NCBI GenBank assembly: GCA_034096865.1
Contig: JAWQFJ010028352.1
Coordinates: forward strand, 58,407 to 78,406
Direction of reading: 5' to 3'
Source of the DNA: Theodoxus fluviatilis
Lineage: Eukaryota; Mollusca; Gastropoda; Cycloneritida; Neritidae
Length of the DNA stretch: 20,000 bases
A program made the position numbers and the translations under genes. Positions 9,901 to 18,041 of the stretch are shown here, in pieces. How positions within the stretch are numbered: position 1 is the stretch's first letter; each line of letters opens with the position of its first letter. The notes under the pieces were generated by a model. The model ran no database searches and was not told the origin of the DNA. It worked only from the letters and a program-made list of their open reading frames with translations.

Positions 9901-10398
9901 TCCAGCAAATGGGACACGAGGGAAAACTTCGAGCAGGGCCGCGACATACTGAGTCGAGCCATCGCGTGTCTGGAGGTGTACCTCTTCAACTGCAGTGCCC
10001 TGCTGAGACGCCTCCGACAGGACTACGGGCCGATGTACATCTCCACCCCTGTGTCGGTGTACGGCCGCCCCGGCGGCTGGCCTGGCAGCCTCACGCCATC
10101 TGCAGTCCGGGCCACGGCCTGGCGGCTGATACGAGAAGCCGTGTCTGACGTGGGGGTCAGACCCACCATGCTTCCAGCCTTGGAGCAGGACGCTGACAGA
10201 AGAGAGAAGGTCATTGACCTCTACGTGGACATGAAGCAGCTGAAGTTCCAAGGGAGGATGAAGAGAAGTCTGTTCATCCCTGAAACTGTCAAACGACTGA
10301 TGTGTGTCATCGACCTCAGTCATTTCCAAAGTATGTCTTATGCAGATCCTACGTTGGACATCATATTTCGATTTTTGCAGCTGCTGTTGGGTCTGTAG
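6922..10398 (+). CDS. Tandem pseudoprotease/chymotrypsin-like protease protein, 1158 aa, family not named
   Basis: This is an uninterrupted 1158-codon frame. ATG 6922 is the first Met after an in-frame TAG at 6895; its context is weak (C at -3), so Met6 or Met35 could also start it. Residues 1-90 are charged and probably disordered. Residues 92-310 and 347-565 are an internal duplication at an offset of 253-255 residues. Each copy has a helical leader (I-P..LTL..LP..IR) and a PA-clan-like barrel. Copy 2 keeps TGTGTIL (405-411), TNKH with H429, candidate Asp D473 or D485 (DWSIIDL), VSFG (532-535) and GSSGAP with S557. In copy 1 these read E176 at His, L302 at Ser and D300 at the oxyanion Gly, so it should be inactive. 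A basic patch (453-462) sits between His and Asp. Residues 566-1158 are helix-rich and unrecognised, with a hydrophobic stretch at 771-780 and a low-complexity linker near 790-840. No signal peptide is seen, so an intracellular location is likely. Substrate and pathway are unknown. Confidence 0.92.
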   Translation: MSDLPMAEEPGCFPELYSPDLTRYVFTSRRGREGMGHGDRRTQGPEADSCGQEGVEDPTSPPEKVGDCRNSQSEAPTHPHREENPRHIKKELIPFKCLTLEALPHDIRTPDNLELILEMCERIALLHLGKPDSVHPSEGSSEQRPHVPSATTAVGFIYTIMNTTVGSKIIVVTSPESLPTNEAVERSVLEVALDKQAFRRVESMPGVPLPPWSRAETGGKFSIALYEFGFNDWIDDLRIPGRIGYHPTLQSVAMLPGKEGQEKIVCVVSWTQAGCKCVSFGQVLQETREHLLHDAPVRPDCLGSFVMVFSSKNYFLLAKGRGDQRGGVAVTVDWSRVKAAALLLQDFIPVVDLTLDLLPDAIRSKENLRIIQEISKLVVRVNVNKLSERRPKNDPFIARGDKTLTGTGTILKDAEGQELNAITIQTNKHIIYDTYEGDHSTIDINYDTSSFTPKRKRTGRRRGTLMSSYEAIDQCTVFYCVKEEDWSIIDLPQFPRNPVTLKYRLPVGKTHEWESGIIFAVVSHPLGEPKHVSFGRLISTPDRRGLRHSAPTLPGSSGAPMIAFTQDPHILAADILFYHEGKDMKHGWNICHSEEHKSPDVRPDDVKRSMDSLQLVQFIPIFAEFLLHPEDYRASLRESTLGICNAPSGQEISDLIRNSPNAEKRFLEIVQDAPIFFPPGSQRDSDVISSLLPLMTSGMPCRCRSIVRSITRSTNPDAEVFTISDAAPPGFNPCRPWPWSCDISDDLSCIERQCLLRAVLTATEWMEDAWPFLALLVLILKANCIANKMETLHQEGTRTLPTLPQGQGETTHGRGSSVSRDEVQGQQPGDVRGEMTASEKEVRKAVAAEVNTLNEGLSCPGEHLVLLSLLIQATLYINFHVANVAGDAFLIGKEFPAFCHDAVARWRHLRQHVLSTLSQTPFGKRQTPISEATCRCGAPTSFDVIRAFEVMFCRLTRINEESDPTRGQKLNQFQANRSSTLDFSQSFLFMNTFSSKWDTRENFEQGRDILSRAIACLEVYLFNCSALLRRLRQDYGPMYISTPVSVYGRPGGWPGSLTPSAVRATAWRLIREAVSDVGVRPTMLPALEQDADRREKVIDLYVDMKQLKFQGRMKRSLFIPETVKRLMCVIDLSHFQSMSYADPTLDIIFRFLQLLLGL
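10331..10380 (+). other. Possible 50-base intron at the 3' end of the protease gene
   Basis: GTATGT begins at 10331 after CCAAA, and a pyrimidine run ending in TTTTTGCAG closes at 10380. Removing these 50 bases would join the frame after residue 1136 to a new frame that stays open to TAG at 10473-10475, replacing the last 22 residues with 31 hydrophilic ones. The unspliced frame is also open, so both ends are possible. Fifty bases is close to the lower limit for animal introns, and the -1 base is A rather than the usual G. Confidence 0.4.
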
Positions 10399-10696
10399 AG
10401 AGAGCCCTGGAGGGAGCGACAGCGGAGACTGCCCAAAAGCCGGCAGCGCGCCACTGCTGGCTCGCCTTGAACTAGTTGAAGGGCGAAACTCTGCTTAGAC
10501 AGCGCAGTGACAGGCAAAGTCAGACCACCAGTCAAAGACTAGTACCCCTGAGCACAAAGCCCGGTTCTCAATTCCTCTCCCCAGCCAGAACTAAGCCTGA
10601 GCACCCTAGAGACGTGGAATCTGTTACCTGTGAGGACTCAATATGGCCAACACAAAAGTGTCAGCGACTTCTATTGTGCGTTCATCCAACACCTGG
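10399..10696. other. Probable 3' flank of the protease gene
   Basis: No independent gene is seen. The first 77 bases would be coding if the 10331-10380 intron is real. There is no AATAAA. The remainder leads into degenerate copies of the 47-bp minisatellite. Confidence 0.4.
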
Positions 10697-11700
10697 CTGC
10701 ATGCTTCCCTTGAAAAGTGGGTGTTATGGGAGTTACAAGCTTCTCACATGCTCTCCTAGGAAACTGTTACTTGAGGACAGGATGCTTGGATATAAGATGT
10801 TGATAGTGTAACAGGTTTCGTACATGCTTCCCTGTGAAAGTAAGTGTTACTAGAGTTCTAGGCTGCATGCTTGTTCCCCTTGGAAATTGGACGTTGCTAG
10901 AGTTACAGTTTTGTTACATGCTTTCCTTGAAATTCTGATTTTGCTAGAGTTACATTTTTTAATTACAGGCTTCCTTTGGAAATTGGATGTTGCTAGAGTT
11001 CCGGTTTTGTTATATGCTCCCTTTGGAAATTGGATGTTGCCAGATTTACAGTTTTGTTGCATGCTCCCCTTGGAAATTGCATGTTGCTAGAGTTCCGGTT
11101 TTGTTACATGCTCCCCTTGAAAATTGGATGTTGCGTGGGTTTCAGTTTTGTTACATGCTTCCCTTGGAAATTGGATGTTCCTTGAGTTACAGTTTAGTTT
11201 CATGCTTCCCTTGAAAATCGGATGTAGCTAGAGTTACAGTTTTGTTACATGTTTTCCTTGAAAATCGGATGTAGCTAGAGTTACAGTTTTGTTATATCCT
11301 CCCTTTGGAAATTGGATGTTGCTAGATTTACAGTTTTGTTACATGCTTCCCTTGGAAATTGGATGTTGCTAGAGTTACGGTTTTGTTATATGCTCCCCTT
11401 GAAAATTAGATGTTGCTAGATTTACAGTTTTGTTACATGTTTCCCTTGGAAATTGGATGTTGCTGGATTTAGTTTTGCTCCTCTTGGAAATTGGATGTTG
11501 CTAGAGTTACAGTTTTGTTACATGCTCCCTTTGGAAATTGGAGGTTGCTAGCTAGAGGTAAGGTTTTGTTACATGCTCCCTTTGGAAATTGGATGTTGCT
11601 AGAGTTACAGTCTTGTTACATGCTCCCTTTGGAAATAGGGTTTTGCTAGGGTTGCAGTCTTGTTACATGCTTCTCTCTGACATTGGGTGATGGCTGAGTT
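10697..11700. repeat. 47-bp minisatellite, about 21 copies
   Basis: Each unit contains a variant of GGAAATTGGATGTTGCTAG, then AGTTACAGTTTTGTTACATG, then CTYCCYTT. Copies near the left edge (10697-10900) and right edge (11640-11700) are diverged; central copies are close to consensus. Forty-seven is not a multiple of three, and the short open frames seen on both strands (for example 10850-11062 minus and 10987-11214 plus) contain repeated phrases only. If the protease transcript lacks an earlier poly(A) site, this array would lie in its 3' untranslated region. Confidence 0.92.
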
Positions 11701-11717
11701 CGTCTTTTTGGGGTCAC

Positions 11718-11723
11718 ATTAAA
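11718..11723 (+). other. Candidate ATTAAA poly(A) signal
   Basis: ATTAAA is followed by a T/G-rich stretch (11727-11750). It is the first plausible + strand signal I noticed after the protease stop codon, 1.3 kb away. A second ATTAAA lies near 11816. Assigning either to the protease gene is a guess. Confidence 0.2.
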
Positions 11724-12514
11724 CATATTTTTTGCCGTTTCTTGTGATCAACTTCAAGTATGTATCTGCGCTTTTTTGTTACAATTGCAATCTCTCTATA
11801 TTTATTTGTCTGTTCATTAAAAACATACAAATATCCAAAGCAACATTCTATTGTTGACCCACTACGCATGCAGGCAATTAGAAAAAAAGAAATGAAGACG
11901 GGAAGAACAAAGATTTTTGTGCATTTTCAGTTTTTGCACGGTTCTAATTTGAACTGTAGTTTTCTTGTTTTGTTCGCGAGGTCTGCAAAGGTTCTAAAGC
12001 AACCTGTCGATAGAGAAGCCCATGTCACGGCCGGGTGTATGGGCTGTTTGGATGATAATACAGGCCCCGGACAGATGATTGTTTAGAGGGACTTGCCTGC
12101 CCACCCGCCAAGCAATGAAAGACAAAACAAGGTAGCAATAACAAGAACAAACATTTTAACATCAGAAACAGCAACCTCACTCACTAACACACAACCACAG
12201 CTAGCCATGTAATTCCCCAAACAAGATGTAGTATGCACAAAAGATTCAACTGCAAATCAGACAAGCGTACGAAAACAAGTCATGCACAGAACAGTTCACC
12301 TACTCAATCACTGGACGGCACCGCGCCAAGACCACTGAAAGTTACTTGGGGTTCACAGCGTCATAACGATAAATAGTTCAAAGTGTCGGTGTCCCTACCT
12401 TTCCTTCCCCCAAAAATGCTTGAACAGTAAACTCAAAGAAATCCACGATGAAACATTGGTCTCCTGCTAGTTAGCAGGCAACAGCACGTGGCTGGGGATT
12501 TGAAAACAAACTAG

Positions 12515-12562
12515 GAACTTGGAATCGAATGAACTTGGAATTGAATGAACTTGGAATTGAAT
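12515..12562. repeat. 16-bp unit repeated three times
   Basis: GAACTTGGAATYGAAT occurs three times head to tail with one C/T difference. Confidence 0.9.
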
Positions 12563-13354
12563 CTGGAACACACAAATAGTAAAACCGTTTGTAATCTCTA
12601 ACGCAAATAATACAACATTCAACAACGAAACACGAAAGAAAAACAGAGTTCGAAAATCGAGAGCTATGTACACCTACCCCTTCGGATTCGGAGTAGATAG
12701 CAGAGTGGCAAAAAAAACCCCACAACAACAACAACCCCGACCGTTATATCAGGTGCTAACCAAATGTAGCCCACCCGCGACCTCCTGTCGCGAAACACCG
12801 CACATAAGTGCGTTAGCACGCCGAAAACCACGACGGTTCACACCGAGAAAACTCGGAAAACGGTCTCTAAAAATGCTTAGGTTGGCCAGACCAGAGGACT
12901 AATATATGAAAAATACAACATTTTATAGAAAATAATAGGATGAAAATCACGTGCAAGCTAACCCCAGTGGAAAAACATGCCTCTGGAAACTCAGTACTTC
13001 ATGCAGGAGTTTCTTGCACACAGGCTTCATGCCCAGATAGCACTGTCAAGCAAACACTTGCATGAAAAAGCATGCAATTTGATCACACCCACACGCCACT
13101 TGTTAAAGGGCTGTACATGCCCGACGTTAATGTAACTACACTTTAACAGGAAAACCACCAAATCAAATCCAACTCACTTGAGCCGAGACAGCCCATTTCT
13201 TACAACGAAGGATACGACAGTATGAGCATCTTTCTCCCTTGGATAGTTGTCAGCCTTGTGGACGGGTAGTCAGGTTATTGTCGGCTCTCTGAACAGATTG
13301 CAACTCCCCTGAGCCAATGTGTAACTGCAGACACTCTGCGGTAAGCAACGGTCG

Positions 13355-13392
13355 GAGAGGCTTGGTGTCTCTGGAGAGGCTTGGTGTCCCTG
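13355..13392. repeat. 19-bp direct tandem duplication
   Basis: GAGAGGCTTGGTGTCTCTG is followed immediately by the same sequence with one T-to-C change. Confidence 0.9.
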
Positions 13393-13421
13393 GTCAGAAC
13401 TGCCGCGGAACACTGAAAATA

Positions 13422-14215
13422 TTAACCCGGCACTTTGCCTAGAATGACGTCACAGACAGGGTTGTCAATGACGCATGCGTCAATTGTTCCATTGTATTAA
13501 CTCAATGGAGGCGACGGGCAAGTCCACAACGGCCCCAGCGAACTGACCACGACGTCGTACCTTCCCAGTAATTTAGTGGGTCTTCTCAAGAGATTTCCTC
13601 ATACCCACCGTGGATCAACCAGAGTCCAGCATTACTTTGACTGGTTGGCCATTTGCCAAACCGTCGCAATTCGCCAGGGACTCTGGGAGACTCGCATCCG
13701 GAACCAACACGAATGCCACTCCATCCAAAGTAACCTGCGTCACCTCTGCAGTGGGTTTCAGGTCTGGACAGTGTCTCCTGATATGCCCGGGCTTGTTGCA
13801 ATGCCAGCAGAGTACGACCTCCTCATTAGTAGGAGATCTCTGAAAGTTATCTGAAGAGACTGGTTCTGTTTCCTTGTGAAATTTCACCTTGTATCAGAGA
13901 ACACTGCAGCGTTAGTAGTCCAGACATCAGAACTAGGCTTGGCAGCCATGGATGATGTAGGTGGGCCTCTCTATACCTCCATTCATCGGTCATCATAGCA
14001 TCGACTGTGCCGTGTGCATGTTCCTTCAAAAAGGTTACCAACCCTGCAGAACATGAGTAATAGATTTGCTCCCTAAGGATCAAGTCGGATATGTCTTCGA
14101 AAGTGTGTCTAATTCCTGCTAGTTCTATCCATCTAAGGAATATGTGGTTGATCCGGTTTAGGAAAGAGTCCATAATTTCCTCCTGCTGGGGTCGAGTAGA
14201 TCGATATATGTTTCG
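13422..14215 (-). mobile_element. Decayed Ty3/gypsy-type gag-protease fragment
   Basis: Read on the minus strand, the order is Gag capsid, zinc knuckle, protease. The capsid part (about 14200-13960) has an EEIMDSFLNRI helix, an RWIEL helix and DLILREQ, like the SCAN-related C-terminal capsid domain of Gmr1-like/gypsy elements. A frame change follows near 13955. Another frame (13887-13615) has the CCHC knuckle CWHCNKPGHIRRHC and ends in MLDSG, the aspartic protease active-site start, directly before an in-frame TGA. The same frame continues past a second stop (TAA) to PVASIE near 13500. After another frame change, DVILG, the usual protease C-terminal motif, is at 13451-13437. At least two frameshifts and three stops make it non-functional. 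The 5' part of gag is replaced by the repeat array at 14219; no RT, integrase or LTR was recognised. Confidence 0.85.
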
Positions 14216-14218
14216 ATC

Positions 14219-14738
<520 letters not shown>

Positions 14739-14760
14739 CAATGATAAATGCATTGCGATC

Positions 14761-15112
14761 TATCAGCCTCTGTAGGCTATGTAAAGCAACAAAATCTCTT
14801 GAGCTTGTTGAAGCAAAATGGATGGATGGATGGACAGTGTTTTACGGCCTATCAGCCTTGTAGGCTATGCAAGGCCATTACCCACGAAAATCACTAGAAC
14901 AGTTTAGAGTAAACGCTAATCAAGTCACGGTGTCCCTAGTTATTCGCCTCTTACGAATCGCGTAGGGAGACGCGGTGGGTCAATTCTTACCCCGAACTTA
15001 CAGGGGGATGTTGAAGCAAAAGAAAGTCAAGTCTTGATATCCCTAGTTGTTCCCCTCTGACGAATCACACAGGGAGGCGCGAGGGGTCAATTCTCCCCCC
15101 CCCCCCCCCCCC
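14761..15112. repeat. Interspersed-repeat pieces with internal direct duplications
   Basis: Three duplications are visible. TATCAGCCTCTGTAGGCTAT (14761) recurs at 14850 with one base missing. GTTGAAGCAAAA occurs at 14807 and 15010. An approximately 85-base block starting TCAAGTC at 14920 recurs, diverged, at 15027, sharing CCCTAGTT, ACGAATC, AGGGAG and GGGTCAATTCT. The second block ends in a C18 run (15095-15112). The CCCTAGTT...GGTCAATTCT core looks like the conserved tail of a dispersed invertebrate short element, a recollection not verified. Confidence 0.7.
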
Positions 15113-15258
15113 AATTCACAGATGGTCTGCGAGTGAGAGGTCGTTATACAAAACCAAGTGGCAAACCAGTCAACGCCGTTTAGAGCCAAATGACGTCATC
15201 GCTTTCCATCCTCCTCCACATTGTATTCGGCTTATCAAGCAAATTGACTGGCGTCCTA
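15113..15258. other. Short unassigned spacer with one TGACGTCA
   Basis: No gene is visible. A perfect TGACGTCA lies at 15191-15198. Confidence 0.4.
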
Positions 15259-15303
15259 CACACACACATACACACACATGCACACACACACACACACACA
15301 CAC

Positions 15304-15338
<35 letters not shown>

Positions 15339-15408
15339 CACACACACACTAACACACACGCACACACACACAGACACACACACACACACACACGCACACA
15401 CACACATG
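15259..15408. repeat. (AC)n microsatellite
   Basis: About 150 bases of AC dinucleotides with ACTAAC, ATAC, GCAC and AGAC interruptions, the ACTAAC variant occurring three times. Confidence 0.96.
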
Positions 15409-15421
15409 TATTTATACGTTA

Positions 15422-15766
15422 ATGTTTAGGGTGCATTTGGTGCAAATCTGTGAAACCATTCACAGAACGCAGACAGAGAAAGTCCTTTTTTGTAAAGTAC
15501 GTGAAAATGGACGCCACTTCTTGCTCGATTGTCGTAAATATGATGAACTAGGGAACTACTACAACACAAAGCACTGGAATGAATCGGGATATGCCGTTGT
15601 CGAGAACTTAACAAATAAACATGGAGTAAGGAAAACACGAGGTGTTGCCATGTCCATGTTTTTTTCTTATAAAGTATGTAGTGATGCCCTTGTAGACTCG
15701 GTAGGCAAGGAACCCTTGGTGAAGAACTCGCGGCTGAGACTTGCCTCATCTCCGAGCGTTCGTTAA
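15422..15766 (+). mobile_element. Probable non-LTR retrotransposon C-terminal fragment
   Basis: This is a 114-codon open frame. It contains LFCKVRENGRHFLLDCRKY (residues about 23-41). The HFLLxC..Y pattern (His, four residues, Cys) after an upstream Cys resembles the zinc-knuckle-like motif near the C-terminus of many non-LTR reverse transcriptases, and the following helical part (VENLTN, then AMSMFFSY) fits the usual continuation. The frame has no upstream RT because the (AC)n tract begins immediately before it. It looks like a 5'-truncated relic. It could instead be a chance frame with a fortuitous motif. Confidence 0.45.
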
Positions 15767-15841
15767 AGTGCCACGAGAATAAATCATTTAATGGACTAGT
15801 GTACGTAATGTTACAACAGTATCTTTTCGTGAGGTATGTAC

Positions 15842-16115
15842 TGTGAATTTGGAGGCAGGAATCTGTACATATGTCACATTCATGACTCATGTATCTTGAA
15901 AAGCCTGTGTCTATTTATTTCTGTATCATATCGTAATAACCAATCTGCATTTTCAAGAGATTTTGTATCGTTTGACACACTATGTTCTAAAAGACTTGTA
16001 CGTTGGAATTGCAGGCAAGAAGACAAACATATATTTCACATCCATGATTTGTGTATCATGAAGCGTCCGTGTGGGACTTTATTTGTACATGTCCATGTAT
16101 AAATATGTATATCAT
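15842..16115. repeat. Diverged tandem duplication, about 160-base period
   Basis: Sequence around 15853-15915 (GGCAGGAA, then CATATGTCACATTCATGA, then GTATCTTGAAAAGC) recurs at about 16013-16075 as GGCAAGAA, CATATATTTCACATCCATGA and GTATCATGAAGCG. The copies differ by substitutions and small indels. Confidence 0.65.
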
Positions 16116-16136
16116 AATGAGCAACCGGTTTTTTTT

Positions 16137-16956
16137 ACTCACATGCGAAGCAAAAGTGAGTCTATGTACTCACCCGTGTCGTCCGTCCAGGCGTCCGGGC
16201 GTCCAGGGAAAAACTTTAACGTTGAATTTTTCTCAGAGACTATTAAGTCTATCAACACCCAATTTGGCATGATGGTGTAGGATGACAAGGCGTAAAATAA
16301 AATACATAGTGACTTGACCTTGCTTCAAGGTCAAGGTCGCAGGGGCCATAAATGTTGTCTAAAAAACAGCCATTTTTCACATTTTCCCAATTTTCTCTAA
16401 AGTTTTGAGATTGGATACCTGAACTATATATGGTGTATAGGGCAAAGTAATCCCTGTCTTTTGAAACCAGATTGAGTGACCTTGCTTCAAGCTCAAGGTC
16501 ACAGGAGCTCTTTAAATTTGGATTGTATACATATTTTGAAGTGACCTTGACCCTGAACTATGAAAGATAACTTTTCCAAACTTCATAACAATGTGGGGCA
16601 CATGTTATACTTCCATCATGAGACACATTTGGTCACATATCATCAAGGTCAAGGTCACTTTGACCCTTATGAAATGTGACCAAAATGGGGTAGTGAACCA
16701 CTAAAAGTGACCATATCTCATGGTAGAAAGTGTCAACAAGCACAATTGTGCTTCCTATGTCTTGAATTAACAGCTTTGTGTTGCATGACCTTGGATGACC
16801 TTGACCTTTGGTCAAGGTCACATGTATTTTGGTAGGAAAAATGTGTAAAGCAGTTCTTAGTGTATGATGTCAATGCTAGGCTTAGTTGTTTTACCTTGAC
16901 CTTGAAGGTCACCTGAAAGTCAAGGTCATGTAAAGGTCAAGGTCAAGCATGTGAGT
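16137..16956. mobile_element. 820-bp element with 10-bp terminal inverted repeats and many CAAGGTCA sites
   Basis: ACTCACATGC (16137-16146) is the exact reverse complement of GCATGTGAGT (16947-16956). I counted 13 exact CAAGGTCA/TGACCTTG octamers between 16315 and 16945, several as TCAAGGTCA. A GTGAGT/ACTCAC hairpin (16156-16173) lies inside the left end, and a GGGC-TTT-GCCC hairpin (16962-16972) just outside the right end. There is no open frame of note, so it is non-autonomous. The text strongly resembles an interspersed repeat I associate with gastropod genomes, though no search was made. The true ends may lie slightly outside, because the homology I recall continues through CCCTTCTTG near 16977. 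No target-site duplication was found. Confidence 0.75.
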
Positions 16957-17070
16957 CGTATGGGCTTTGCCCTTCTTGTTTCTTCAATAATGTGATAGTA
17001 TTTGGATACATTATGGTTCATATAGTTCGCACTTAGAGTTTGTAGACAGGAAGTTATACATTTCATAGTA
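16957..17070. other. Short spacer
   Basis: No gene. It starts with the GGGC-TTT-GCCC hairpin that may belong to the preceding element. Confidence 0.4.
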
Positions 17071-17490
17071 TTTGTGTTTGCGTGCGTGTGTGAGTGTGTG
17101 AGCGAGTGTGTGTGAGCATGAGCGTGTGCATGCGAGCGTGAGCGTGAATGTGTGTGTGTGTGTGCTCGTGCGAGTATGCACAAGTGTGTGTATGTGTGTG
17201 TGCATGTACGTGCGTTCGTGCGTGTATGCGTGCATGTATGTGCGTTCATGCGTGTATGCGTGCATGTAAGTGCGTTCATGCGTGTATGTATGAGCGTTCA
17301 TGCGTGTGTGTGTGAATGTATGTGCGTTCATGCGTGTATGTTTGCATGTATGTGCGTTTATGCGTGTATGCATGTGCGTTCATGCGTGTATTAGTGCGTG
17401 CGTATGCGCGTGACATGCTCATTCTGGCGTGCGTGCGTGCGTGCGTGTGCGCGTGCGTGTGCTTGTGCGTGTGCGCGCGTATGTATGTGT
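17071..17490. repeat. GT-rich minisatellite with a 30-base motif
   Basis: Degenerate GT dinucleotides surround a core of about 17200-17390 in which TGCGTTCATGCGTGTATGCG recurs at intervals near 30 bases with T/C and A/C changes. Open frames on both strands (Cys/Val/Met-rich on plus, His/Thr-rich on minus) follow from the GT/AC composition. Confidence 0.9.
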
Positions 17491-17585
17491 TTTTTCTGCA
17501 AGCTTCGCTGTCAAAAGTGCATGTTGTACGATGCATCTGCGCTCACCCTCATTTCCGGCTTGTCTGCAGAAGTTGGAAGCCAAAG

Positions 17586-17768
17586 ATATAAAAAGGAGAG
17601 CTTCTGACCGCAGAACTGTCAATAATGCCCACTGCCAGGCATCATCAGCTGACCATCGGAGACGCTGATGTCTCCAGTGCACTCATCGTTGGTGGTGCGG
17701 GAGTGGCTCGTCAGTCCCACCCTGGACGCGAGCACTCTGGGACAGTGGCGGCACTGGAGGGAGGCTGA
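17586..17768 (+). other. TATA-like box with a 47-codon frame, doubtful
   Basis: GATATAAAAAGG lies at 17585-17596, and an ATG at 17625 opens a 47-codon frame ending at TGA 17766. Residues 17-28 (VSSALIVGGAGV) are Gly/Ala-rich and loosely resemble the start of a dinucleotide-binding fold. The frame ends inside the 23-bp repeat, and TATA-to-ATG spacing leaves almost no leader. It may be a chance arrangement. Confidence 0.15.
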
Positions 17769-17815
17769 TGGCGGCACTGGAGGAAGGAGGATGGCGGCAC
17801 TGGAGGAAGGAGGAT
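17747..17815. repeat. 23-bp unit repeated three times
   Basis: GGCGGCACTGGAGG plus a nine-base tail occurs three times head to tail; the first copy has several differences in the tail, the other two are identical. A fourth partial GGCGGC follows. Confidence 0.92.
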
Positions 17816-17867
17816 GGCGGCGCAGATGCAGAGGTCTTCCTGCGGTGCCTGGCGGCAGTGATTTTTT

Positions 17868-18041
17868 TTATCCGCGGCACTCTTCAAACTTTTTGACGGT
17901 CATGTTGGTTACTGCACGCCAGCCAGCTCTGTCCTGGGCCCCGTTTTCCGGCTCTGCCACAGCAAGGCCGCATATTTCAGGCTCTCATTGATAGTCTTTG
18001 TAGCGCTTCATTGGCCGCCCTGGTTCTTTGCTGTCAGGCAT
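17868..18041 (-). mobile_element. Non-LTR retrotransposon C-terminal relic, frameshifted
   Basis: Read from 18041 leftward, one frame gives GRPMKRYKD. The next frame continues as NESLKYAAL. A third gives AQDRAGWRAVTNM, then VKKFEECRG before TAA at 17870-17868. The order RYKD, helix, DR..WR, FE..R is the typical C-terminal tail of endonuclease/reverse-transcriptase polyproteins in invertebrate non-LTR elements (family knowledge). Two frame changes within 174 bases make it dead. No RT core is seen upstream, so the element is truncated. Confidence 0.75.

Larger units (their letters stand above)
11724..13421. other. Unassigned AT-rich DNA
   Basis: No gene is supported. Open frames of up to 108 codons (11760-12086 plus) have no recognised motif. 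Two small tandem repeats are listed separately. Its right part may include decayed sequence of the retroelement at 13422-14215, whose pol region would be expected here on the minus strand, but I could not recognise any reverse transcriptase motif. Confidence 0.4.

Noticed and set aside
6787..10329. Many smaller frames on both strands across the protease gene
   Set aside because: Shadows of the long coding frame; none has its own motif.
11760..12086. 108-codon + frame with a hydrophobic N-terminus
   Set aside because: AT-rich, no recognised family, no transcript signals; most likely chance.
16962..16981. Helitron 3' end (hairpin followed by CTTG)
   Set aside because: Helitrons normally end in CTRR after the hairpin; CTTG does not fit, and the element instead shows 10-bp inverted ends. 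It remains possible that the true end lies here.
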